From: Acidobacteriaceae bacterium
Lineage (GTDB): Bacteria > Acidobacteriota > Terriglobia > Terriglobales > Acidobacteriaceae
Assembly: GCA_031296355.1 (NCBI GenBank)
Contig: JARLFX010000177.1
Coordinates: forward strand, 1 to 15,971
Direction: 5' to 3'
DNA length: 15,971 nt
Shown: in pieces, positions 1 to 6,848 of the stretch
Layout of the letters: the number at the start of each line of letters is the position of its first letter
Position numbering within the stretch: the first letter of the stretch is position 1
The notes under the pieces: generated by a model
What the model was told of the DNA's origin: nothing
Databases searched by the model: none
What the model saw: the letters and a program-made list of their open reading frames with translations, nothing else
Position numbers and translations under genes: made by a program

Positions 1-458
1 ATGATTCCGGCCAGCAGCACTGCGGCGATGGCCGCCTTGTTGCGCGTGAACTTCCATGCCATGTAGATGCCGGTGAGCGCCGAGATAAACAGGCCGATGG
101 AGACGAGCAGGAAGAATATCTTCATGGGCAAGGGATGGTGTTTCCGCGCGGGTGCAGCGGGGGCTGGCGCGGGCGACACGGGGCTGGCGGCGGCGTGATC
201 CGCGGTCGCGGGCGCGGGCACGGCGGGCCGGGGGAAGGGCTTGCGGATGGGGACGACGGGCGTCTGCTTCTTGTGAATCTGGGCGAGGGTGACGATCCAG
301 GCCGGCGGCTTGTAGCTGCTGCCGGGGGTGGTCTCATGCAGGCTAAAGGTCTGCATCGCACCGGTGAAGGCAAAGAAGATCAGGGCCGGGGTAATGAAGA
401 CCCCGATGTAGAGATGCAGAAAGCGGAAGGCCTTGAGAATCGCATGGGGACGGGACAT
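1..458 (-). CDS. PepSY-associated transmembrane protein, partial (C-terminus beyond left edge)
   Basis: The visible part is the first 152 residues; the gene runs off the left edge with no stop. Residues about 12-36 form a first membrane segment with an aromatic-rich start (FRFLHLYIGVF). A Pro/Ala/His-rich linker follows at about 66-109, then a second segment at about 112-135, and a third begins near 141. This short N-terminal helix, periplasmic linker and helix hairpin resembles PepSY-associated TM proteins, which are inner-membrane proteins often linked to metal uptake or reductase functions. The PepSY assignment rests on overall pattern, not on a catalytic motif. The gene begins 37 bp after the stop of the Spy/CpxP-like gene on the same strand, so it is probably the fourth gene of the sigma-factor operon. 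The ATG at 456-458 has no strong ribosome binding site, so reinitiation or read-through from upstream is plausible. It could also be another DUF-type membrane protein. Confidence 0.6.
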   Translation of the reverse strand, partial: MSRPHAILKAFRFLHLYIGVFITPALIFFAFTGAMQTFSLHETTPGSSYKPPAWIVTLAQIHKKQTPVVPIRKPFPRPAVPAPATADHAAASPVSPAPAPAAPARKHHPLPMKIFFLLVSIGLFISALTGIYMAWKFTRNKAAIAAVLLAGI

Positions 459-495
459 TCGGGAATTGTATCGGATGGACTTTGGCGGGATGTAA

Positions 496-1077
496 CTACT
501 TCGCATCCTGCAGCTTCTGGAGCTGGTCGGGCGTGAGCTCTTTGCGGAGCTGGAGGGCGAGGCTGGCGCTGGACTTGGCCAATTGGCCGCGGAGGGCCGT
601 GACCTTATCAATCTGGGCGAGGATCTTGTCTTCGTCTGGCGATTCGGCACGCTGCAACGAGTCCAGCTTGCTCTCTTCTATCTTCAGCGTGCGATAGGTA
701 TTGAAGAGCTGGGTCTTGTTGGCGTTGAAGACGGTGTCCATGCGCTGGCGCTGCTCGGGCTTGAGGCCGACGGCTTTGGCGACCTTCTGATCATCCCACC
801 AGCGACCGGCGGGGCCAAGCTGTAGCGTGGATTGTGCATGTTCGGCATTTTTCTGGCGCGGATTCGCATTGCCGCCCTGCCCTTGTCCCTGCCCTGTTGC
901 GCTGGCTGGCGGAGGCGGTGGAGGCGGGACGGCAACCGGCGGGTGGGCCTGCAGCGGATGAGGCTGCATCTGCGCTGAGGCGCTCGACACGGCAGACAGC
1001 ACGACGGCGCACGCGAGCAGAACTGCGCGCGCTGCCTGGGCGCCGGGATGCTGCCGTGTTGGATGGGTGGAGCGCAT
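496..1077 (-). CDS. Spy/CpxP-like periplasmic LTxxQ protein (putative metal/envelope stress sensor)
   Basis: This is a 193-residue protein with an N-terminal signal peptide: a hydrophobic core at about 17-31 and an Ala-x-Ala type cleavage near residue 35 (SSASA before Q36). A Pro- and Gln/Gly-rich spacer follows at 38-72. The rest is a charged helical domain. It contains a WWDD segment at 93-96, GLKPEQRQRMD at 104-114 and a closing LTPDQLQKLQ at 181-190, which matches the LTxxQ signature of the Spy/CpxP/ZraP family. Members are periplasmic helical chaperones or metal sensors that act in envelope or heavy-metal stress. The start ATG (1075-1077) overlaps the TAA stop of the anti-sigma gene as TAATG, so translation is probably coupled. 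I infer that it reports periplasmic conditions to, or is a target of, the upstream sigma/anti-sigma pair. No metal-binding Cys cluster or His-rich tail is visible, so the ligand is unknown. Confidence 0.75.
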   Translation of the reverse strand: MRSTHPTRQHPGAQAARAVLLACAVVLSAVSSASAQMQPHPLQAHPPVAVPPPPPPPASATGQGQGQGGNANPRQKNAEHAQSTLQLGPAGRWWDDQKVAKAVGLKPEQRQRMDTVFNANKTQLFNTYRTLKIEESKLDSLQRAESPDEDKILAQIDKVTALRGQLAKSSASLALQLRKELTPDQLQKLQDAK

Positions 1078-1619
1078 TAGAGCTTCTTTCTCACCGTCTG
1101 ATGCTCAAGGGTCGAGGGGCGAATTGTTGTAAATGATTCTAACGGGGAGACGTCGGGCTGCGAAATCTCCGATTCAATCTCCGCCATCATCTGGTTATCT
1201 TCGTTGATCTGGGCGGCGCTATCGGAAGCAGCCGTTTGCGGGGCTGGGGCGGCGATGCGAGTGGCAATGGCCGGCCCGGCGGCGGGACGGTGCAGCAGCA
1301 TTGGCAGTGCAGCGGCCGCCGCAAGCACGGCTGCGGCCGCTACGCCCACGCCCCACCTAGTCGCGGTCACTGCGAGTAGACCGGCATGGTGGGTGCGTCT
1401 GGGTGTATTCGCCGCCATTGCCTGGGAGTCAATAGGACGGGCCGCAACCTGCTCACGACTGTAGATAAGCGAAGCCTGGTTGAATGCCGTCAGTGCGCCG
1501 CCAAAGGCTTCCAGCTCCTGGCGGCAGGCATCACACTCGCGCAGGTGTGCGTGGGTGGTGGAGCTGGCGTTGCCCAGTAGGTATTCCGTAAATTCTGATT
1601 CCGACAGGTGCTGGATCAT
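1077..1619 (-). CDS. Membrane anti-sigma factor with zinc-binding HxxxCxxC motif
   Basis: This 180-residue protein has the classic anti-sigma arrangement. A short cytoplasmic N-terminal domain carries His25-x3-Cys29-x2-Cys32 (HLRECDAC), the zinc anti-sigma (zf-HC2/ZAS) motif. A single Ala-rich membrane helix lies at about 89-109. A periplasmic tail of about 70 residues is rich in Ala, Pro, Asp and Glu. Proteins of this family bind their cognate ECF sigma factor at the membrane and release it when the periplasmic part is perturbed or the zinc site is altered. Its start overlaps the end of the sigma gene by 4 bp (ATGA), and its stop overlaps the start of the Spy-like gene. This is the expected sigma/anti-sigma pairing with translational coupling. 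The periplasmic tail has no recognisable domain, so the signal cannot be predicted. Confidence 0.85.
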   Translation of the reverse strand: MIQHLSESEFTEYLLGNASSTTHAHLRECDACRQELEAFGGALTAFNQASLIYSREQVAARPIDSQAMAANTPRRTHHAGLLAVTATRWGVGVAAAAVLAAAAALPMLLHRPAAGPAIATRIAAPAPQTAASDSAAQINEDNQMMAEIESEISQPDVSPLESFTTIRPSTLEHQTVRKKL

Positions 1620-2227
1620 CGCGCTCCTCCCTTCCCGGCGCGAAGCTGCTCGCGTATGGCGGTAACGGCGCGGTGCAGGTGCGTCTTGACGGTGTTGACC
1701 TTCATGTTCATGGCAGCGGCAATCTCCTGCAGCTCCATCTCTTCAGAAAAGCGCATGAGGAAGATGCTGCGCTGGTTGGGTGAAAGCGTGGTCAGGGCCT
1801 GCTGCACGTGGCAAGCCTGCTCGTGAGCCAGCATAGCAGCCAGGGGCGAGGTGCCTCCACTGGGCAGGATGCCTGCGAGCTCAGTAACGTCTGCCGCGCT
1901 CTGGCGGAAGCTGCGCCAGAAGCGGAACTTCTGGGTACGGACGGCATCGCGCACGAGGTTGGAGGCGATGCTGATGAGCCAGGTGCTGACGCTGCAATCA
2001 CCGCGGAAGCTGGCGCGACCGTTGTATGCCTTCAGAAAACAATCCTGGGTGATGGTTTCGGCGAGGTCCTGATCGTTGATGGAAAACATGACGTAGCGCA
2101 GCACCCGCGCCTGGTAGAGGCGAACCAGCGAGTCAATATCGTCGAGTTCCGTTGAAGCCTGATCGGGCACGGTGAAGCCAAGCTCCCTTGCGGATACCAT
2201 CGTTGCACAAATGGCTGTTTCCGGCAT
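1616..2227 (-). CDS. ECF-family RNA polymerase sigma factor (RpoE-like)
   Basis: This is a 203-residue ECF sigma factor. Region 2 spans about 33-100: YQARVLRYV, the acidic NDQDLAETITQDCFLKAY core-binding stretch, then FRGDCSVSTWLISIASNLVRD, which melts and reads the -10 element. A variable linker at about 101-138 leads to region 4 at about 141-197, with LSPNQRSIFLMRF and the helix-turn-helix LQEIAAAMNMKVNTVKTHLHRA that reads the -35 element. Regions 1 and 3 are absent, as is normal for the ECF class. The ATG at 2225-2227 is favoured over the in-frame ATG at 2198-2200 because it has a GAGGGAG ribosome binding site 7 nt upstream. It is the first gene of the minus-strand operon and overlaps the anti-sigma gene by 4 bp. 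A candidate ECF promoter lies just upstream, so autoregulation is likely but unproven. Confidence 0.9.
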   Translation of the reverse strand: MPETAICATMVSARELGFTVPDQASTELDDIDSLVRLYQARVLRYVMFSINDQDLAETITQDCFLKAYNGRASFRGDCSVSTWLISIASNLVRDAVRTQKFRFWRSFRQSAADVTELAGILPSGGTSPLAAMLAHEQACHVQQALTTLSPNQRSIFLMRFSEEMELQEIAAAMNMKVNTVKTHLHRAVTAIREQLRAGKGGAR

Positions 2228-2250
2228 GCTGGTACTCCCTCGTACACCGG

Positions 2251-2280
2251 TAGACGGGCAGGTTAAGCCGGAGGATTACA
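2251..2280 (-). promoter_or_regulatory. Candidate ECF-type promoter of the sigma-factor operon
   Basis: Reading the minus strand, TGTAAT (2275-2280) and CGTCTA (2251-2256) are separated by 18 bp. The pair resembles TGTAAC/CGTC-type elements of ECF sigma factors and would start transcription roughly 15-20 nt before the sigma start codon. This is a by-eye match with no second copy in the window to support it, so confidence is low. Confidence 0.3.
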
Positions 2281-2284
2281 AAAA

Positions 2285-2312
2285 GGCGAACAAAATCCGG
2301 AAACGCTTCGCC
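2285..2312. promoter_or_regulatory. 28-bp dyad in the divergent control region, candidate operator
   Basis: The layout is GGCGAA-N5-TCCGGA-N5-TTCGCC. The outer arms (2285-2290 and 2307-2312) are perfect inverted repeats, and the inner palindrome TCCGGA (2296-2301) shares exactly the same centre at 2298.5. The dyad lies between the divergent sigma operon and the ATP-grasp operon, immediately upstream of the candidate ECF -35 element. A dimeric regulator could bind here. Whether it is a real operator or chance is not known. Confidence 0.35.
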
Positions 2313-2417
2313 AATCCCCAAATAAATGAGCTGTATAGCGAATTTTTATGGTCCTAACATTTTCATTCGGTTATGGGCGCGGCGGCGGTGCGCCGCTCTA
2401 TACTACTCAAACCTTCG

Positions 2418-3884
2418 ATGAATTCATTGCAGCCCAGCCAATTCGCTCTTCCCTCGCTGCAGGACTATATGCTGGACTCTGCCTACGACGAAATGTTCAA
2501 GTCGCAGGACAGTATCCACCCGCATTATGGCCCGCTGCTCGAACTCTTCGGCTCGCTTCCGCCGGATGAACTGCAGCGCAGAAAACAGTCTGCCGACCTC
2601 TCGTTTCTGAACCAGGGCATTACCTTCACCGTGTATGGGCGGGAGGAGGGGACGGAACGCATCTTCCCGTATGACCTGCTGCCGCGCATCATCACCGCGG
2701 CGGAGTGGGAAGTGGTAGAGCGCGGGCTGACGCAGCGCATCATCGCCCTAAATCTTTTTCTACGCGACATTTACAACGAAGGCCGCATCCTGGACGACGG
2801 CATTGTGCCGCGCGAGGTGGTGTACAGCTGCAAACACTTCCGGCGGCAGATGCGGGGCCTACAGGTGCCGCGCAACGTATACATCGCGGTGACGGGTTCG
2901 GATTTGATCCGGCTGGAGAACGGCGAGTTTGTGGTGCTGGAAGATAACCTGCGGGTGCCCAGCGGCGTGAGCTACATGCTGACCAACCGGCGGGTGATGA
3001 AGCGACAGTTTCCGCAGCTCTTCCGCAGCTACAACGTACGGCCGATCGAACATTACACTCAGCTGCTGCTCTCGACCATGCGTTCGCTGGCGCCGGAGGG
3101 CAGGCCGGAGCCGAACATTGTGCTGCTGTCGCCGGGGGTATTTAATTCTGCGTACTTTGAGCACGCATACCTGGCGCGGCAGATGGGCGTGGAACTGGTA
3201 GAAGGTCGCGACCTGGTGACGCACGACAACATCGTGTACATGCGGACGACCAACGGACTGCGGCGCGTGGACGTGATTTACCGGCGCGTGGATGATGACT
3301 TCATCGATCCGCTGGCGTTCCGGTCTGATTCTATTCTGGGCGTGGCGGGCTTGTTCAATGCGTACCGCGCGGGGAATGTGACGCTGGCGAATGCATTTGG
3401 CACAGGCGTGGCGGACGACAAGGCGCTGTATGCGTATGTGCCCGACATCATCAAGTACTACCTGGGCGAAGATGCGGTGCTGAAGAACGTGGAGACGTTC
3501 CTGTGCACACGGCCAAAAGAGCGCCAGCATGTGCTGCAGAACCTGGACAAGTTTGTGGTGAAGGCGGTGGGCGAATCCGGCGGCTACGGCATGCTGATCG
3601 GGCCGCACTCCACGGCGAAGGAACGCGAGGAGTTTGCGCGGCGCATTGAGGCTGATCCGCGGAACTATATTGCGCAGCCGACGGTTAATTTTTCCCGCGC
3701 TCCATGCCTGATCGGCGATGGGCTGGAGCCGCGGCACGTGGATCTGCGGCCGTATGTGCTATACGGCGACAAGGTGTCTATCGTGCCGGGCGGCCTGACG
3801 CGCGTGGCCCTGCGCAAAGGCTCGCTGGTGGTGAACTCTTCACAGGGCGGCGGAAGTAAGGACACATGGGTTTTGAGCAAATAA
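2418..3884 (+). CDS. Circularly permuted ATP-grasp type 2 protein (putative peptide ligase)
   Basis: From the ATG at 2418 this is 488 residues, close to the usual length of the family formerly called DUF404/DUF407. Visible landmarks are [11 protein letters not shown] (114-124), the acidic [12 protein letters not shown] (175-186), [15 protein letters not shown] (287-301), the Gly-rich nucleotide-binding loop [15 protein letters not shown] (382-396), VDLRPY (441-446) and the typical C-terminus with [14 protein letters not shown]-grasp enzymes activate a carboxylate as acyl phosphate and join it to an amine or thiol. This subfamily is predicted, from gene neighbourhoods, to be an amidoligase making or tagging a peptide; no substrate is established to my knowledge. 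An in-frame ATG at 2373 would add 15 unconserved-looking residues. Neither start has a good ribosome binding site, and a GC hairpin (2379-2396) lies between them. It is followed directly by the alpha-E gene, its usual partner. Confidence 0.88.
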   Translation: MNSLQPSQFALPSLQDYMLDSAYDEMFKSQDSIHPHYGPLLELFGSLPPDELQRRKQSADLSFLNQGITFTVYGREEGTERIFPYDLLPRIITAAEWEVVERGLTQRIIALNLFLRDIYNEGRILDDGIVPREVVYSCKHFRRQMRGLQVPRNVYIAVTGSDLIRLENGEFVVLEDNLRVPSGVSYMLTNRRVMKRQFPQLFRSYNVRPIEHYTQLLLSTMRSLAPEGRPEPNIVLLSPGVFNSAYFEHAYLARQMGVELVEGRDLVTHDNIVYMRTTNGLRRVDVIYRRVDDDFIDPLAFRSDSILGVAGLFNAYRAGNVTLANAFGTGVADDKALYAYVPDIIKYYLGEDAVLKNVETFLCTRPKERQHVLQNLDKFVVKAVGESGGYGMLIGPHSTAKEREEFARRIEADPRNYIAQPTVNFSRAPCLIGDGLEPRHVDLRPYVLYGDKVSIVPGGLTRVALRKGSLVVNSSQGGGSKDTWVLSK

Positions 3885-3949
3885 GTACGTCGTTCAGAGA
3901 TCTGGCAACAGGCACTGAAGCAACCAACTTTCCGACAAGGCGGTCCCGA

Positions 3950-4915
3950 ATGCTTTCACGCGTTGCCGATAGCTTGTACTGGATGAGCCGCTACCTGGAG
4001 CGCGCGGAGCACACGACGCGCCTGCTCGACGTAAACCTGAACCTGATGCTGGATGAGCCGGGCGGGATTGAGCGGCGCTGGAAGCGGATGCTGGCGGCGC
4101 TGGGGCATCCGCGGGGAGTGAAGTGGACGGGCGATTACATGGACCTGGTGCGGACGATGACCTTCGACATGGAGGTGGGATCGTCGATCACGTCATGCAT
4201 CGTCTCCGCACGCGAGAATGCGCGGCACGTGCGCGAGCAGATCTCGACGGAGCAGTGGCAGCGGCTGAACCGGCTCTACCTGCAGATCACGGATACGAAT
4301 TTTTCCAGTCTGGCATCGAGCGACGAGCAGCGCGCCGAGTTTCTGTATTCGGTGATGGAGGCGGTACACCAGTTCCAGGGGGTGACGGACTCCACGATGT
4401 CGCACGGCGAGGGATGGCAGTTCATCCAGATTGGGCGCTACATGGAACGCGCGACAGCGACGGCGACTCTGCTGGAGGTCTATCACCACGATCTCTGGAG
4501 CAACGTGGATCGCATTGCGGAAGGCAATGAATATCTGGAGTGGATGGGGCTGCTGCGCTCGTGTACCGCATTCGAAGCGTATTGCAAGGTGTATACCGCG
4601 GACCTGACGCCGGAAAAGATACTGGAGTTTTTGCTGCTGGACGAGGAGTTTCCGCATTCGCTGCGGTTCTCGATTGATGCGCTGCAGCATGCGCTGAACG
4701 CGATCCAGGGCGAAGGCGGCAAGCAGCGCGCCGAGCATCTGACGCGGATTGCGGGACGGCTGCAATCTTCACTGAGCTATGCGAAGGTGGATGAAATCCT
4801 GGGGCAGGATGTGATTAGTTATCTGCACGGGATACTGGTGCAGTGCAGAGAGATCCACGAGACGCTGTACCAGCTTTACATCAACTATTCGATTCAGGCG
4901 GCGCTGGCGAGTTAG
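3950..4915 (+). CDS. Alpha-E domain protein, partner of the ATP-grasp enzyme
   Basis: Starting at the ATG at 3950, the protein is 321 residues, almost wholly helical by composition. It opens with the family signature MLSRVADSLYWMSRYLERAE, and the related GRYMERA motif recurs in the middle, suggesting two similar helical halves. Alpha-E proteins have no known catalytic activity. They occur next to circularly permuted ATP-grasp and transglutaminase genes and are thought to act with them in a peptide-modifying pathway, exactly the order seen here. The start at 3950 has AAGGCGG 6 nt upstream and begins at the conserved N-terminus. An in-frame ATG at 3866 would add 28 residues and overlap the ATP-grasp gene by 19 bp; its purine-rich TAAGGA lies only 3 nt before the ATG, which is too close. 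The longer form cannot be excluded. The cognate substrate is unknown. Confidence 0.88.
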   Translation: MLSRVADSLYWMSRYLERAEHTTRLLDVNLNLMLDEPGGIERRWKRMLAALGHPRGVKWTGDYMDLVRTMTFDMEVGSSITSCIVSARENARHVREQISTEQWQRLNRLYLQITDTNFSSLASSDEQRAEFLYSVMEAVHQFQGVTDSTMSHGEGWQFIQIGRYMERATATATLLEVYHHDLWSNVDRIAEGNEYLEWMGLLRSCTAFEAYCKVYTADLTPEKILEFLLLDEEFPHSLRFSIDALQHALNAIQGEGGKQRAEHLTRIAGRLQSSLSYAKVDEILGQDVISYLHGILVQCREIHETLYQLYINYSIQAALAS

Positions 4916-4932
4916 CAGAAAGAAGAACAAAA

Positions 4933-4965
4933 GCAGATCCCTCCGCTGCGCTGCGGGATGACAAA
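4933..4965 (-). repeat. REP-like dispersed element between operon genes
   Basis: The short intergenic stretch contains ATCCC (4937-4941) and GGGAT (4955-4959) flanking a GC-rich, partly self-complementary core, then TGACAAAA. Read on the minus strand this is a TTTGTCATCCCG...GGGATCTGC pattern, which I recall as a very common interspersed repeat in Acidobacteriaceae and several other phyla. Only one full copy is in the window; a second ATGACAAAA lies 20 bp downstream at 4979-4987. The hairpin could also act as an mRNA stability or partial termination element. Confidence 0.4.
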
Positions 4966-5002
4966 AAATTGGGCGGAAATGACAAAAGTTTAGAGGTGCT
5001 AC

Positions 5003-5989
5003 ATGTACTACTCGATTCGCCATCTGACGAAGTTCCTCTACTCGAATCCGATCCGCGAGAGCGTGATGGAGACGCATATGCATCCGCGCAGCGACGCGAA
5101 CCAGCGGTGCCTGACGTTTCATCTCTCGGTGAGCCCGCGGTGCCGCGTCTTCAGCTATCGCGATCACCTGGCGAACCATGTGCACCACTTCGATATTCCG
5201 GGCAAGCATGGGCAGCTCGTCATCATCGCCGAAGCGCTGGTGGAATTGATGCCGACGCCGGCAGTTCCGGCATTCCTGGCGCCGGATGCGTGGGCCGAGC
5301 TGGACAACATGGTGCGCGAGGGCGATTACTGGGAGATGCTGTTCGACAGCGAATTTGCCATGCGCACGCCGGCGCTGGATGACCTAGCGAAGACGTTTGA
5401 GGTGTACCGGCGGGATGATCCGCTGATGATGCTGCATGAGCTGAATGAACGGCTGTACAAGTATTTTGACTACGTGCCGAAGTCGACGAACGCGGATTCG
5501 CCGATCGACGTGGCGCTAACCAGCCACATGGGTGTGTGCCAGGACTTTGCGCACATCATGATCGCGCTGGTGCGGCGGCTGGGGATTCCCTGCCGCTACG
5601 TGAGCGGCTATCTACACCACAGCAAGGATTATCACGACCGCTCGGAGTCTTCGGCGACGCATGCGTGGCTGGAGGCGCTGATTCCGCAGCTGGGGTGGGT
5701 GGGGTTTGACCCGACGAACCACCTGGTAGCAGGTGGACGCCACATCCGCACGGCGATTGGCCGTGACTATGCGGATGTGCCGCCGACGCATGGCATCTTC
5801 CGCGGCTCGGCGAACACGGAGCTGACCGTGGCAGTGCGGGTAACGCCCTCTGACACGCCGCCGGAGCTGGACCAGGACCTGCCGATACCGGAAGACTGGT
5901 CGATGCTGGTGGAGAAGGCGCAGGAACTGCCGCCTCCGCCGCCGCCCGCGCCGAGTGCGTGGCAACAGGCGCAACAACAGCAGCAGTAG
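5003..5989 (+). CDS. Transglutaminase-like cysteine protease/amidase family protein
   Basis: This 328-residue protein has an N-terminal beta-rich domain typical of bacterial transglutaminase-like proteins (YYSIRHLTKFLYSNPIRESV at the start, about 1-85). A papain-like transglutaminase core follows at about 140-240. The catalytic triad is recognisable: Cys179 in GVCQDFAH, His220 in SATHAWLEAL and Asp236 in GFDPTNH. No signal peptide is seen, so it should be cytoplasmic. Such proteins hydrolyse or form amide bonds. In this neighbourhood it is predicted to cleave or transfer the peptide made by the ATP-grasp enzyme. The start is supported by AGAGGTG 5 nt upstream. It lies 87 bp after the alpha-E gene, with a REP-like element in the gap. 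An odd feature is the tail at 310-328, a Pro run followed by a Gln run, which is not part of the fold. The stop is 3 bp from that of the convergent SDR gene. Confidence 0.88.
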   Translation: MYYSIRHLTKFLYSNPIRESVMETHMHPRSDANQRCLTFHLSVSPRCRVFSYRDHLANHVHHFDIPGKHGQLVIIAEALVELMPTPAVPAFLAPDAWAELDNMVREGDYWEMLFDSEFAMRTPALDDLAKTFEVYRRDDPLMMLHELNERLYKYFDYVPKSTNADSPIDVALTSHMGVCQDFAHIMIALVRRLGIPCRYVSGYLHHSKDYHDRSESSATHAWLEALIPQLGWVGFDPTNHLVAGGRHIRTAIGRDYADVPPTHGIFRGSANTELTVAVRVTPSDTPPELDQDLPIPEDWSMLVEKAQELPPPPPPAPSAWQQAQQQQQ

Positions 5990-5992
5990 GCG

Positions 5993-6748
5993 CTATATCT
6001 TCAGCTTTTTGAAGAAGCACTCGGGGATGAGGCGGAGGAGAAACATAATCAGCGCCCAGAAGTGGGGCGTGTAGAGGATGTCTTTGCGCTTCTCGATGGC
6101 ATGGAGGATCTGCGCGCCGACTTTATCGGCACTGGCAAAGTACTGTTCACCACGGGCACCGGCGGTCATGGCCGTGCGGACGGGGCCGGGCTTGATGGTG
6201 AGCACGGTGACGCCCGGACGATGGATGCGCTGGCGGAGGCCGCTGAGATAGGCCGTGAGGCCGGCTTTGCTGACGCAGTAGACGGTGTTCCGGCTGTAAC
6301 CGCGTTCGCCAGCGACGGAGGAGATAACGGCGAGCACGCCGGACTGACGCGAGACGAAGTACTTTGCCAGCCAGGTGCAGAGCGAGATGATCGAGAGCAG
6401 GTTGGTCTGCAGCAGGGCCTGCGCGGCGGAGAAGTCTACGTCGGTCTGACGCGGATCGCCGAGGACGCCGGGCGCGATCAAGGCAACATCGCAACCGCCA
6501 AGGGACTCAACCGCGTGGGTAAGAAGCGCGGGGTGCTGCGCGGTGTCGTCAAGGTTGGAGACGGCAGTGTCAACAAAGGCCGCGCCGCGGGTCTTGAGAT
6601 CGGCGGCGAGGGCGGCAAGTTTCTCCGGGTTGCGCGCGATGAGGAAGAGGTGCGCCCCCTGCGCGGCCAGCAGACGGCAGACCGGTATAGCGAGCCCGGC
6701 AGTAGCGCCTATAACGAGTATTTTGCCGGGAGGTGTGGGACGCTTCAT
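5993..6748 (-). CDS. SDR family oxidoreductase, DprE2-like
   Basis: This 251-residue short-chain dehydrogenase/reductase has a Rossmann nucleotide-binding motif GATAGLA at 14-20 (variant of GxxxGxG), Asn116, a Ser pair at 143-144, and the catalytic Tyr157-x3-Lys161 in VYCVSKAG. KPGPVRTAM at 186-194 and the end (RLIPECFFKKLKI) are similar in arrangement to the mycobacterial 2-ulose reductase DprE2, as is the LGD after the APG turn. DprE2 reduces a polyprenyl-phospho-pentose keto-intermediate in arabinan synthesis. Here no DprE1-like FAD enzyme is adjacent, so the substrate is open; a polyprenyl-linked sugar or other keto-sugar is an inference. The start has AAGGAG about 8 nt upstream. The C-terminal half has a hydrophobic stretch (WALIMFLLRLI) that could contact membrane. 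It is monocistronic, divergent from the efflux operon and convergent with the transglutaminase gene. Confidence 0.85.
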   Translation of the reverse strand: MKRPTPPGKILVIGATAGLAIPVCRLLAAQGAHLFLIARNPEKLAALAADLKTRGAAFVDTAVSNLDDTAQHPALLTHAVESLGGCDVALIAPGVLGDPRQTDVDFSAAQALLQTNLLSIISLCTWLAKYFVSRQSGVLAVISSVAGERGYSRNTVYCVSKAGLTAYLSGLRQRIHRPGVTVLTIKPGPVRTAMTAGARGEQYFASADKVGAQILHAIEKRKDILYTPHFWALIMFLLRLIPECFFKKLKI

Positions 6749-6848
6749 CGGGACGCTCCTTGCTGGATTCGTGCTGCAATAGGATCAAAGCTCAGCCTTC
6801 AGGTTAGCGCACCCGGCCTGCGCATTCATGCGGATAGTCAGTTTGATT

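Noticed and set aside
2859..3737. Long open frame on the minus strand opposite the ATP-grasp gene (292 codons)
   Set aside because: It lies wholly inside a well-recognised gene. Its product is His/Arg/Val-rich in a way that mirrors the opposite strand's codons, and it has no recognisable domain. It is a GC-driven shadow.
4916..5002. Intrinsic terminator between the alpha-E and transglutaminase genes
   Set aside because: The hairpin is broken and is followed by A residues, not T, on the plus strand. On the minus strand there is no T-run directly after the stem. A REP-like element fits better.
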